Assembly: GCA_006738865.1 (NCBI GenBank)
Contig: AP019701.1
Span: 1,484,001 to 1,548,000, forward strand
Source of the DNA: Allostella sp. ATCC 35155
Lineage (GTDB): Bacteria > Pseudomonadota > Alphaproteobacteria > ATCC43930 > Allostellaceae
Direction: 5' to 3'
Length of the DNA: 64,000 nt
A program made the position numbers and the translations under genes. Numbering within the stretch: the first letter of the stretch is position 1; each line of letters starts with the position of its first letter. The notes beneath the pieces were generated by a model. That model searched no databases and was not told where the DNA came from. It saw only the letters and a program-made list of their open reading frames with translations. Positions 28,804 through 37,078 of this stretch are shown here, in pieces.

Positions 28804-30912
28804 TCAGCCGACCTTCAGGCTGGAGAAGCCCTGGCCGGCCTCGGCGAGGCGGACGATCAGCGGCGAGGGCGTCCAGAAGCGCCCCTGCTCGGATTCCAGT
28901 CGTAGCAGCTGCGCCAGCACGTCGGGCAGGCCGATCTGGTCGGCATGGAACATCGGCCCGCCCTTGTAGGAGGGGAAGCCGTAGCCATAGACCCAGATGA
29001 CGTCGATGTCGCCCGGCCGCAGCGCCAGCCCCTCGTCGAGAATGCGCGCGCCCTCGTTGATGAGCGGCAGCAGGCAGCGCCGCACGATCTCGTCCGCGCC
29101 GATCGCCCGCCGCCGCATGCCGATGCGGGCCGAGTTCTCCACGATCATCGTCTCGACGGTGGGATCGGGATGGGGGGTGCGGTCGCCGGGCTCGTAGCGA
29201 TACCAGCCCGCGGCCGTCTTCTGGCCGAAGCGGCCGGCCTCGCACAGCAGGTCCGGCAGGGCCGAGCGGCGCAGGTCGGCGGGCGGCGGCTTGGTCTTCT
29301 CGCGATGCTTGCGGATGCGCCATTCGACGTCGTTGCCGGCGAGGTCCATCATCGCGAACGGCCCCATGGCGAAGCCGAAATCGTAGAGCGCCTTGTCGAC
29401 GTCCTGCGGCAGGCAGCCCTCCTCGAGCAGGAACAGCGCCTGCTGCATGTAGCCCGCCAGCATGCGGTTGCCGACGAAGCCGTCGCAGACGCCGACCAGC
29501 ACCGCCACCTTCTTCAGCGGCCGGGCCAGCGCCATGGTCGAGGCGATCGTCGACTTGTCGGTCTTCGCGCCGCGCACGACCTCCAGCAGCCTCATGACGT
29601 TGGCGGGGCTGAAGAAATGGGTACCGATGACCTTCTCGGGCCGCCGCGTCGCGGCTGCGATCTCGTCGACGTCGAGCGTCGAGGTGTTGGTGGCGAGGAT
29701 GGCGTCGGCCTTGGCGATATCGTCGAGGCGGCCGAAGAGGTCCTTCTTCACCGCCATGTCCTCGAAGACGGCCTCGATGACGATGTCCGCGTCGGCGACG
29801 GCGCCGAGGTCGAGCGTGCCCACGACGAGCCCCATCGCCTTGTCCATCGTCGCCTGCGGCATGCGGCCGGAGGCTACGGTGCGGGCATAGTTGGCGCGCA
29901 TCGTGGCGAGGCCGCGGTCGAGCGCCTCCTGGCCCGTCTCGATCAGCGTCACCGGAATGCCGGCATTGGCGAAAGTCATGGCGATGCCGCCGCCCATCGT
30001 GCCGGCGCCGATGACGGCGGCCTTGGCGACCGGCCGCGTCGGCGTGTCCTTCGGGACGTCGGGGATCTTCGCGACCTCGCGCTCGGCAAAGAAGAAGTGG
30101 CGCAGCGCCTTCGATTGCGGCGAGGCGAGGCACTCCTCGAACAGCTCGCGCTCGCGCTTCAGCCCCTGGTCGACGGGCAGGGTGGCGGCCGCCTCGACGC
30201 AGTCGATGCAGCGCCAGGGTGCGACCTGCCCGCGGCCGGACCTGGCGATCGACCGGCGCATCTCGTCGAAGAAGCCGTCCGGCACCGCCAGCTTGTCGTT
30301 CATGTCGCGGACGAGGCGCAGCGGCCGGCCCTCGGCCACGACCTGCCGCGCGAAGGCTGTGCCCGCCGCGGCGAGGTCGCCCTCGACGAGGGCGTCGACG
30401 ATGCCGAGGGCGAGGGCCTTGCGGGCCGGCACGAAATCGCCCGAGACGATCAGCTTCGCCGCCGGCTCGACGCCGATGAGGCGCGGCAGGCGCTGGGTGC
30501 CGCCGGCGCCGGGCAGGATGCCGAGCTTGACCTCCGGCAGGCCGTACTGCGACCCTTCGACGCCGACCCGCCAGTGGCAGGCGAGCGCGACCTCCAGCCC
30601 GCCGCCCAGCGCCGTGCCGTGGATCGCGGCTACCACCGGCTTGGGCGAGGCTTCGAGGGCGGCGATCAGGTCGAAAATGGTCCGGGCGCCGGGCGGGCGC
30701 GGCTTGCCGAACTCGCGGATGTCGGCGCCGGCGATGAAGGTCCGGCCCGCACCGAGCAGGACGAAGGCGTCGATGCCGGGATCGGCCGCACCCGCAGCCA
30801 GCGCTGCGATGATTCCGTCGGGCACGCCGACCGACAGCGCGTTGACGGGCGGATTGTCGACGGCGATGACGGCGACGCCGTCCTGGGTCTCGACGCGGAC
30901 GAGGGAGGACAT
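28804..30912 (-). CDS. Bifunctional enoyl-CoA hydratase / 3-hydroxyacyl-CoA dehydrogenase (FadB/PFE-like)
   Basis: This 702-residue multifunctional beta-oxidation enzyme has an N-terminal crotonase domain (about 1-190; [34 protein letters not shown] with the paired Glu/Gly sites) and a dehydrogenase part with Rossmann motif [17 protein letters not shown] (about 300-316), [11 protein letters not shown] and [17 protein letters not shown]-terminal 3HCDH domain pair ends near residue 690. I chose 30912 since GAGG-like sequence and the domain start fit; the frame is open to 31041. With the thiolase it completes one beta-oxidation turn. Confidence 0.94.
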   Translation of the reverse strand: MSSLVRVETQDGVAVIAVDNPPVNALSVGVPDGIIAALAAGAADPGIDAFVLLGAGRTFIAGADIREFGKPRPPGARTIFDLIAALEASPKPVVAAIHGTALGGGLEVALACHWRVGVEGSQYGLPEVKLGILPGAGGTQRLPRLIGVEPAAKLIVSGDFVPARKALALGIVDALVEGDLAAAGTAFARQVVAEGRPLRLVRDMNDKLAVPDGFFDEMRRSIARSGRGQVAPWRCIDCVEAAATLPVDQGLKRERELFEECLASPQSKALRHFFFAEREVAKIPDVPKDTPTRPVAKAAVIGAGTMGGGIAMTFANAGIPVTLIETGQEALDRGLATMRANYARTVASGRMPQATMDKAMGLVVGTLDLGAVADADIVIEAVFEDMAVKKDLFGRLDDIAKADAILATNTSTLDVDEIAAATRRPEKVIGTHFFSPANVMRLLEVVRGAKTDKSTIASTMALARPLKKVAVLVGVCDGFVGNRMLAGYMQQALFLLEEGCLPQDVDKALYDFGFAMGPFAMMDLAGNDVEWRIRKHREKTKPPPADLRRSALPDLLCEAGRFGQKTAAGWYRYEPGDRTPHPDPTVETMIVENSARIGMRRRAIGADEIVRRCLLPLINEGARILDEGLALRPGDIDVIWVYGYGFPSYKGGPMFHADQIGLPDVLAQLLRLESEQGRFWTPSPLIVRLAEAGQGFSSLKVG

Positions 30913-31094
30913 GGGGCGGCATCCTGCCTGGGCTGGGGCGCTTCGGGGCCGCAACCTTAGTGGCCCCGGTCGGGGGGAGGCAATGCGAGGCGCGCCGGAT
31001 GGCGCGAATCGTGCGGCAATCCGGCAACCTGCTGCCGGCATGCGGCGTTCAGAGCGGAACGATCTCCGGCCACATTCGCGAAGGAGTACCAGAC
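30913..31094. other. Divergent intergenic region, no clear element
   Basis: The 182-nt gap between the FadB-like and transglutaminase-like genes holds a GGGGCC...GGCCCC inverted repeat (30945-30967) of unknown meaning and an AAGGAG ribosome site at 31081-31086. I see no convincing promoter boxes. Confidence 0.3.
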
Positions 31095-31898
31095 ATGCGC
31101 ATCCGGATCGGCTGCGAGATGACCTACGAACTGCCCGGTCCGACCCCGATGATCGCCCTGCTCAACGTCCACCACAGCCGGATGGCGGACCTCGAGCGAC
31201 CCGACACGGTGACCGCCTCTCCGTCGGTGCCGCTGACGACCTATCGCGACGGCTACGACAACCGTTGTACCCGGCTGGTCGCCCCGGCCGGCCGGTTCGT
31301 GCTGGGCGTCGACAGCGTCGTCCGCGACGACGGGCTGCCCGATCTCGTGCTGCCCGACACCGGGCAGGCGGCGGTCGAGGATCTGCCGTCCGAGACGCTC
31401 GTCTTCCTGCTCGGCAGCCGCTACTGCGAGACCGACCTGCTGTCGGACGAGGCGTGGCGCCTGTTCGGCAACACCCCGCCCGGCTGGCCCCGCGTCCAGG
31501 CGATCTGCGATCTCGTCCATCGCCATATCGCCTTCGGCTACCCGAACTCGCGGCCGACGCGGACCGCGGCCGAGGCCTGGAGGGAGCGGGTCGGCGTCTG
31601 CCGCGATTTCGCCCATCTCGCGATCACCTTCTGCCGGGCCATGAACATCCCGACCCGCTACTGCACCGGCTACATCACCGACATCGGGCTGCCGCCGCCC
31701 TACGAGCCGATGGACTTCGCGGCCTGGATGGAGGTCTATCTCGGCGGTCGCTGGCACGTCTTCGACCCCCGGAACAACGCTCCGCGGGTGGGGCGGATCA
31801 AGATCGCCCATGGTCGCGACGCCGCGGACGTGCCGCTCAGCCATACCTTCGGCGCGAACGTCCTGACGGGCTTCCGCGTCTGGGCGGAGGAAGCCTAG
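31095..31898 (+). CDS. Transglutaminase-like (bacterial protease-like) family protein
   Basis: This 267-residue cytoplasmic protein has an N-terminal beta-rich part (to about 95; VPLTTYRDGYDNRC, SRYCETD) and a transglutaminase-like core with catalytic Cys in VGVCRDFAH (about 174-182), His in RWHVFDPRN (about 217-225) and Asp in the same stretch. Members are usually cysteine proteases or amidases rather than crosslinkers. AAGGAG sits 8 nt upstream of the start. It converges with the MHYT regulator gene with a 13-nt gap. Confidence 0.88.
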   Translation: MRIRIGCEMTYELPGPTPMIALLNVHHSRMADLERPDTVTASPSVPLTTYRDGYDNRCTRLVAPAGRFVLGVDSVVRDDGLPDLVLPDTGQAAVEDLPSETLVFLLGSRYCETDLLSDEAWRLFGNTPPGWPRVQAICDLVHRHIAFGYPNSRPTRTAAEAWRERVGVCRDFAHLAITFCRAMNIPTRYCTGYITDIGLPPPYEPMDFAAWMEVYLGGRWHVFDPRNNAPRVGRIKIAHGRDAADVPLSHTFGANVLTGFRVWAEEA

Positions 31899-31911
31899 CC
31901 GGCGCGCGTCT

Positions 31912-34446
31912 CTAGCAGGTTACCGCCGTCACCGGCTCTCCCTCCGAGAGCCGGTCGAACGGCGCCGGACGGCCGAACAGGTAGCCCTGGAAGAGGTGGC
32001 AGTTCGTCGCCCGCAGCAGCCGGAACTGCGCCTGCGTCTCCACGCCCTCGGCGCAGACCTGCAGCTCGAGCCGGCGGCCGAGTTCGACGATCGCCTCGAC
32101 GATGACGCGCTCCTTCCGGCCGTCCGGTCCATCCAGCCGGGTGGTGAAGCTGCGGTCGATCTTGAGTTCGGCGACCTCGAGGTTGGCGAGATAGGAGAGA
32201 GAGGAATAGCCGGTGCCGAAATCGTCGATGGCGCAGCGGACGCCGCGGTCGCGAAGCGCGCGGACGATCGATCGGGCCTCTTCGAAATCGCGCAGCAGCA
32301 GCGATTCCGTAATCTCGATCTTGAGGCCGCGCGGGTCGAGCCCGGCGCGATCGAGCGTGCGCGTGACCGCCTCGACGAAACCGTCCTGGTAGAACTGGCG
32401 GGCGCTGACGTTGATGGCCAGCGAACGATGGTGGGTTTCCGGCCGGTCCTGCCAGGTCCGCAGGCGGTGGCACACCTGCTCCAGAACCCAGCTCCCGATC
32501 GGCACCACGAGCCCCGTTTCCTCGGCCAGCCCGATGAAGCGGTCGGGCGCGATCAGGCCGTCGCGCGGATGATGCCAGCGGATGAGGGCCTCGGCGCCGA
32601 CCGGCGACCCGCTGCGGTCGACCTGATGCTGGAAGTGGAGTTCGAACTCGTTGCGCCCGATCGCCGCCCGAAGATCCGCCTCGAGAACCTTGCGCGCCTC
32701 CATCGCGTCCAGCATCGCGCCGTCGAAGCGGCGGATGGTGTTCCCGCCGGCCCGCTTGGCATTGTACATCGCGAAATCGGCCCGGCGGACGATCTCGTCC
32801 GCATCCAGCGGCGCCTCGCCGCCGAACACGCATACGCCGATGCTGGCGGAGCTCGACGGACCCGGCTCGCCCACTTCCTTGCCGCGCCGGCGCACGGCCT
32901 CGAGCAGCGTCCGGCCGAGCCGCTCGGCGGCGGCGGCGGCATCGGTGGCGCTCGATCCCATCTGCTCGACCGCGACCACGAACTCGTCGCCGCCGAGCCG
33001 CGCGAGGATGTCGTCCGGTCCGGTCGCCGCGTCGAGCTGGCGGGCGATCGCCTGCAGCAGTTCGTCGCCGGCACCATGGCCGCGCACGTCGTTCAGCAGC
33101 TTGAAATGGTCGAGGTCGACGAAGAAGAGGGCGCCGAACTGGCGCGTCGCATGCATCCGCCGCGCACAGCTCTCCAGCCGCTCGTAGAACAGCCGGCGGT
33201 TCGGCAGGTCGGTCAGGCTGTCATGGAAGGCGAGGCGCCGGACCTTCTCCTCGGCACGGCGCTGCTCCGTCACATCCATGATGAAGCCATCCCAGACCAC
33301 GGTTCCGTCGGCGTCCGCCTTGGGCAGCGAGTTGCCCATCAGCCAGCGTTCGCGCCCGTCGGGTGCGTGGATGCGGAACCGGCACTGCCAGGGTTGCAGC
33401 ATGCGCGCGGACTCCTCGATCGACTCGAGGAGACGGTCGAGATCCTCGGGATTCACGGTCGCGATGATGGCTGCGGCGTCGTCTGCGACCTGTTCGGGCC
33501 GGATGCCGAAGACGGTGCGGATGGCGTCGCTTGCGTAGGGCATGGAGTAGTGCCCGGAACGATCGCGGCGGAACTGGTAGACGACACCGGGAACCCGCGC
33601 TGCGATGGTCCGTAGCCGGTCGTCGAGCCGGCCCGCCTTCTCGGCTGCCGCGCGGGCGACGGCCGCGGTGTCGGCGAGGCGGCGGCGCAGCTGGGTCGAC
33701 ACCAGCGAGACCAGGAGAATGAGTGAGGTGACGAGCAGCGCACCGGTGCCGAGGAGCGCGCGGGTCGCGCCCTCGGCCGCGGCGGGCGCTCCTGGCAGGG
33801 GCAGATAGACCGTCGACAGCATCGCCGCATAGTGCATCGAGGAAATCGCGAGCCCCATCGCGATGGCGCTCAAGAGCGTGACCAGTGCGGGAGATTCGAC
33901 GAAGCGGCCGAGGAAGGCGCGCGCCGAGATCGCCACTGCGCCCATGATCGTCGCCAGCCCGATCGAGGCGAAGAACAGGGTCGGCCGATAGTACATTTGC
34001 GCCGGCACGATCATCGCGCTCATGCCGATATAGTGCATGGCGCAGATGCCGAGGCCCATGACGATGCCGCCGGCCACGGCGGCCATCGGGCTGACACTGG
34101 CGCGGAGAATGAACGTCAGCGCCACGTAGGCCGCCAGCACGGCCGGGACGAGCGACAGCAGCGTGACGTCGAGCCGGTAGTCGACCGGCACCGGCAGCTG
34201 GAACGCCAGCATGCCGACGAAATGCATCGTCCAGACGCCGGCCCCCAGCGCGAACGCGGCCATCAGGTGCCAGAGGCGGCCGACGCCACTCGCTCCGGCC
34301 GATGCGATCAGATGGACGTGCTTGAGACCCACATAGGCCGCGAGGATCGAGATCGCGACCGACAGCAGAACCAGCGCCGGCGAATAGCTGCCGGTCAGAG
34401 CCCGCCCGGTATCGATGCCGGGCGTCAGGAACTCGATCGGGTGCAT
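31912..34446 (-). CDS. MHYT-PAS-GGDEF-EAL cyclic-di-GMP regulator
   Basis: This 844-residue inner-membrane protein carries an MHYT sensor with three repeats (MHFVGM near 74, MHYIGM near 136, MHYAAM near 203), thought in the family to sense O2, CO or NO via bound copper. A PAS domain follows (about 280-395), then GGDEF with intact RLGGDEF near 490 and EAL with intact EALIRW, EITES, DDFGTGYSS, KIDRSF and EGVET. Both the cyclase and phosphodiesterase halves look catalytic. I chose 34446 (MHPIEF); the frame runs on to 34560. It probably responds to gas/redox by altering c-di-GMP. Confidence 0.92.
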   Translation of the reverse strand: MHPIEFLTPGIDTGRALTGSYSPALVLLSVAISILAAYVGLKHVHLIASAGASGVGRLWHLMAAFALGAGVWTMHFVGMLAFQLPVPVDYRLDVTLLSLVPAVLAAYVALTFILRASVSPMAAVAGGIVMGLGICAMHYIGMSAMIVPAQMYYRPTLFFASIGLATIMGAVAISARAFLGRFVESPALVTLLSAIAMGLAISSMHYAAMLSTVYLPLPGAPAAAEGATRALLGTGALLVTSLILLVSLVSTQLRRRLADTAAVARAAAEKAGRLDDRLRTIAARVPGVVYQFRRDRSGHYSMPYASDAIRTVFGIRPEQVADDAAAIIATVNPEDLDRLLESIEESARMLQPWQCRFRIHAPDGRERWLMGNSLPKADADGTVVWDGFIMDVTEQRRAEEKVRRLAFHDSLTDLPNRRLFYERLESCARRMHATRQFGALFFVDLDHFKLLNDVRGHGAGDELLQAIARQLDAATGPDDILARLGGDEFVVAVEQMGSSATDAAAAAERLGRTLLEAVRRRGKEVGEPGPSSSASIGVCVFGGEAPLDADEIVRRADFAMYNAKRAGGNTIRRFDGAMLDAMEARKVLEADLRAAIGRNEFELHFQHQVDRSGSPVGAEALIRWHHPRDGLIAPDRFIGLAEETGLVVPIGSWVLEQVCHRLRTWQDRPETHHRSLAINVSARQFYQDGFVEAVTRTLDRAGLDPRGLKIEITESLLLRDFEEARSIVRALRDRGVRCAIDDFGTGYSSLSYLANLEVAELKIDRSFTTRLDGPDGRKERVIVEAIVELGRRLELQVCAEGVETQAQFRLLRATNCHLFQGYLFGRPAPFDRLSEGEPVTAVTC

Positions 34447-34606
34447 GGCCGCGAACTCGGTCGCCGCTACGGCAGGACAGGGGCCGGCCGCGGACTCTGC
34501 CGAACACGCCGCGGCCGCGTTGCGGATGCAATTCTTTGCGTGCTTTTCGAGCCCGCGCAAGCGCGCACGAGGGGAGCCTCCCGGGCCGTCATCTCCGACC
34601 GCTCCG

Positions 34607-34711
34607 TCAGACCAGGGGTGGGCTCACCCAGAGCACGTCGGTCGACCTCTCGCTGGCATTGGCATGCCGACGGGGTTGCGGTCGAGAGAAACCGTCGCTC
34701 GTCGACGGAAC
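34607..34711 (-). pseudogene. Orphan C-terminal fragment of an XRE-cupin regulator
   Basis: The minus-strand frame ending at 34607 reads HANASERSTDVLWVSPPLV, which matches the end of the intact regulator at 36251-36949 (YANASEGSTEVVWVLSPPLV). DNA alignment by eye keeps about 70% identity over about 95 nt, including GCTGGCATTGGC. The residues before it lose similarity at the edge of the protease gene. It is a decayed remnant of a second regulator copy, so the RTX protease gene lies between two copies of this 3' end. Confidence 0.7.
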
Positions 34712-34722
34712 CCGTCGGCCGA

Positions 34723-36180
34723 CTACAGGAAGACGAAGTCCTCGAGCTGGACCTGGGCCCGGGAGACACCGAGGAGGACGATGCCGTTGCCGTCGCCGAG
34801 GTCGACTTGGGCGCTGGCCTGGCCCGAATGGACCGTGTCCGTGATGCGGGCCAGCAGCGTCGCGAAATCGGTGATGGAGGTGCCGTTGATGCCGGCCGGC
34901 AGCTCGATCCACGACGCGCCGTCGGCGAAGCCCAGAATGACGTCGTGGCCATGATTCTGGCCGATGACGAAGACGTCGCCGTCCGCGTCCCCCTGCATGG
35001 TGTCGTCGCCGAGATCCCCGGATATCCGGTCGCGACCGTCGCCGCCGATCAGCAGGTCGTCGCCCGGCCCGCCGAAGATCGTGTCGTCGCCGCCGCCGCC
35101 ATGCACCGTGTCGTTGCCGATGTTGCCGTTGACGTGCCAGTCGTCGCCGTCGTCGCCATAGACGAGATCGTCGCCCTGGCCGCCGCGGACGAAGTCGGCG
35201 CCGTCGCCACCCAGCACGGCATCTTCGCCGAGGTTGCCGTTGAGGTCGTCGTCGCCCTCGTCGCCGTTGATGGAATCATCATCGTCGCCGCCCAGGATGA
35301 GGTCGTCGCCGGCGTTGCCGCGCAGCGTGTCGGCGCCCGCCTCGCCCAGGATCAGGTCGTTCCCGTCGACGCCGCGCGCGCCGTCGTCGCCGGCGCCCAG
35401 CAGGATGGCGTCGTCGCCGCCCTGGCCATGGATCCAGTCGGTGTTCGCGGTGCCGACGATTGTATCGTCGGACTCGCTGCCGTAGGTCATGTTGCCGATC
35501 GTCCCCGGCCCTGGCAGGCCGTAGGCATACTGCAAGGCGCGGATGTCGAACGGGCCGAGCACGGCGGGCCAGCCGCCGCTGGCGCCGGGATAGTAGGACA
35601 TGATCGTGTTGTCCCGGTTGTCCAGTTCCGGCGGCAGGTATGGCGGCGGCGGCGGGGCCCGCGTCCCGCTGTTGTAGTTGCCGGGATGGGCCAGCCCGAC
35701 GGCATGGCCGATCTCGTGGATCAGTGTCCCGTAGACGCCGCCGCCCGGCAGGACCGGCTGAAAGACGATGTTCTCGCGCGCGTCGAGCCAAACGTCGCCG
35801 CCGCTCTCGGTGTCAGGCCATACGTCGTTGGCGCTCACCAAGCCCAGGCGCGGATAGTTGGCCCGCCCGATGGCGCCGCGGGTGAGGTCGTCGCTCAGGC
35901 CCAGCCGGATCAGGCCGCCCATGCCGGCATCGTCGACTTCGACGAAGCGAAGGCCGGAGACGGACTCGTAGTGCCGGAGGATGTCGCGCGTCGCTTCCTT
36001 GAGGCTGTCGGTGAATTCGGTGAAGAGCCCGGCGGCGGCATAGTCCGGCAGGCGGGTCATGAAGGAGTAGGTGACGGTCATCGGCGTGCCGACGATCTCG
36101 CCCGAGGCGACGTTCCACAGGCGCAGCGTGGGCCGGCGGATCAGGGTACCGACGATCGGGTCGCCGCTGGTCGTGTCCAT
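34723..36180 (-). CDS. Serralysin-like RTX zinc metalloprotease (M10-type)
   Basis: This 485-residue protein has the zinc site HEIGHAVGLAHP (about 155-166; HExxHxxGxxH) and the Met-turn TIMSYYP about 35 residues later, as in serralysins and matrixins. The C-terminal half (about 235-430) holds roughly 14 GGxGxDxxx calcium-binding repeats. The last residues LEDFVFL (acidic then hydrophobic) fit a type I secretion signal, and there is no N-terminal signal. It is probably secreted outside the cell; no exporter genes lie in the window. The start at 36180 reads MDTTSGDP. Confidence 0.9.
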   Translation of the reverse strand: MDTTSGDPIVGTLIRRPTLRLWNVASGEIVGTPMTVTYSFMTRLPDYAAAGLFTEFTDSLKEATRDILRHYESVSGLRFVEVDDAGMGGLIRLGLSDDLTRGAIGRANYPRLGLVSANDVWPDTESGGDVWLDARENIVFQPVLPGGGVYGTLIHEIGHAVGLAHPGNYNSGTRAPPPPPYLPPELDNRDNTIMSYYPGASGGWPAVLGPFDIRALQYAYGLPGPGTIGNMTYGSESDDTIVGTANTDWIHGQGGDDAILLGAGDDGARGVDGNDLILGEAGADTLRGNAGDDLILGGDDDDSINGDEGDDDLNGNLGEDAVLGGDGADFVRGGQGDDLVYGDDGDDWHVNGNIGNDTVHGGGGDDTIFGGPGDDLLIGGDGRDRISGDLGDDTMQGDADGDVFVIGQNHGHDVILGFADGASWIELPAGINGTSITDFATLLARITDTVHSGQASAQVDLGDGNGIVLLGVSRAQVQLEDFVFL

Positions 36181-36250
36181 CGGAGGGTTTCCTCGGCAAG
36201 AATCGGACCATGCCAGCGTCGCCGGCCTGTCGGTGCGGGGGGATCGGAGC

Positions 36251-36949
36251 CTATACGAGCGGCGGGCTCAGCACCCAGACCACCTCGGTCGAACCTTCGC
36301 TGGCATTGGCGTAGCGGTGCGGCACGGTCGAGGGGAAGCGGAAGCTGTCGCCCTGGTTCAGCAGGAACTCCTCCTCGCCGTGCCAGAGCCGCAGGGCGCC
36401 GGCGACAACGAGGCCCGCCTCCTCGCCGCGATGCCGGTGGGTCTCGCCCGAGGTGAAGCCCGGCTCCAGCGTCATCATCAGCAGTTGGATGTCGCCCGAC
36501 AGGTCCGGCGTCAGCAGGTCCATGACCACGAGGTCGGCATTGGTGCCGACGGTCGGCAGCCGCAGCTGGCGGCGATCCTCGCGCCGCACGATCATGTTGA
36601 GCTCGGCCGCCGGGCGGCCGCCATCGGCATGGAAGAACCAGGCGACCGGCACCTCCAGCGCATCGGCCAGCTTGCGCAGAGAGCGGATCGAGGGCGAGGC
36701 TAGGCCGCGCTCGATCTGGCTGACCATGCCGATGGACAGGCCGGCCTGGGCGCCGACCTGGGCCAGCGACAGGCCCTTGGCCTTCCGCAGCGAGCGGAGC
36801 TGGGTGCCGAGCCAGACGTCCGCCACTTTGCCCTTGCCGCGCGCGGCGGCGGGTTCGCGGGCTTCCTCCTCGCTGGCGACCGGGCGGGGCGGGGCTTCGA
36901 TCGGGACGGCGGCCGGGCGCTGGGCGCGGACGATGTTGCTGCGGGTCAC
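36251..36949 (-). CDS. XRE-family regulator with C-terminal cupin domain
   Basis: This 232-residue protein has a helix-turn-helix (about 47-105; LRSLRKAKGLSLAQVGAQAG, MVSQIERG) and a cupin domain (about 150-228; GETHRHRGEEAGLV, GDSFRFPSTVPHRYAN) of the PuuR/HipB-cupin type that senses small molecules. It is divergent from the hydantoinase-TRAP operon, with an inverted repeat at 36982-37009 between them, and probably controls that operon and itself. Confidence 0.92.
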   Translation of the reverse strand: MTRSNIVRAQRPAAVPIEAPPRPVASEEEAREPAAARGKGKVADVWLGTQLRSLRKAKGLSLAQVGAQAGLSIGMVSQIERGLASPSIRSLRKLADALEVPVAWFFHADGGRPAAELNMIVRREDRRQLRLPTVGTNADLVVMDLLTPDLSGDIQLLMMTLEPGFTSGETHRHRGEEAGLVVAGALRLWHGEEEFLLNQGDSFRFPSTVPHRYANASEGSTEVVWVLSPPLV

Positions 36950-36981
36950 TGCGTCCTCCCTGATGGGTGCCGGACGTCGCC

Positions 36982-37009
36982 GTTAAAATAACGCACTTCG
37001 TTTTTTAAC
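36982..37009. promoter_or_regulatory. AT-rich inverted repeat between XRE regulator and hyuA
   Basis: GTTAAAATAACG (36982-36993) and CGTTTTTTAAC (36999-37009) form a near-perfect inverted repeat with a 5-nt centre. It is the most AT-rich stretch in the region and lies 33 nt upstream of the regulator start and about 70 nt upstream of hyuA. It is the likely operator of the XRE-cupin protein. Confidence 0.6.
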
Positions 37010-37078
37010 ATTATTGTCGTTCCGGCCCCGACCGTGCCAGGATGAAATTCCCGGAGTTGAGTTGCGGCAGGGTTGGGA

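Noticed and set aside
28945-30960. A 671-codon open frame on the plus strand
   Set aside because: It is antisense to the FadB-like gene and has no recognisable domains.
30945-30967. GGGGCC...GGCCCC inverted repeat as terminator
   Set aside because: It lies between two gene starts on opposite strands and has no T-run, so it cannot be assigned a role.
32700-33300. Possible degenerate GGDEF or EAL sites in the MHYT protein
   Set aside because: RLGGDEF and the EAL catalytic residues (EALIRW, DDFGTGYSS, KIDRSF, EGVET) are all intact, so neither half looks inactive.
34960-35470. Imperfect short DNA repeats, at first CRISPR- or minisatellite-like
   Set aside because: They are the codons of the RTX nonapeptides in the metalloprotease, without constant repeats and variable spacers.
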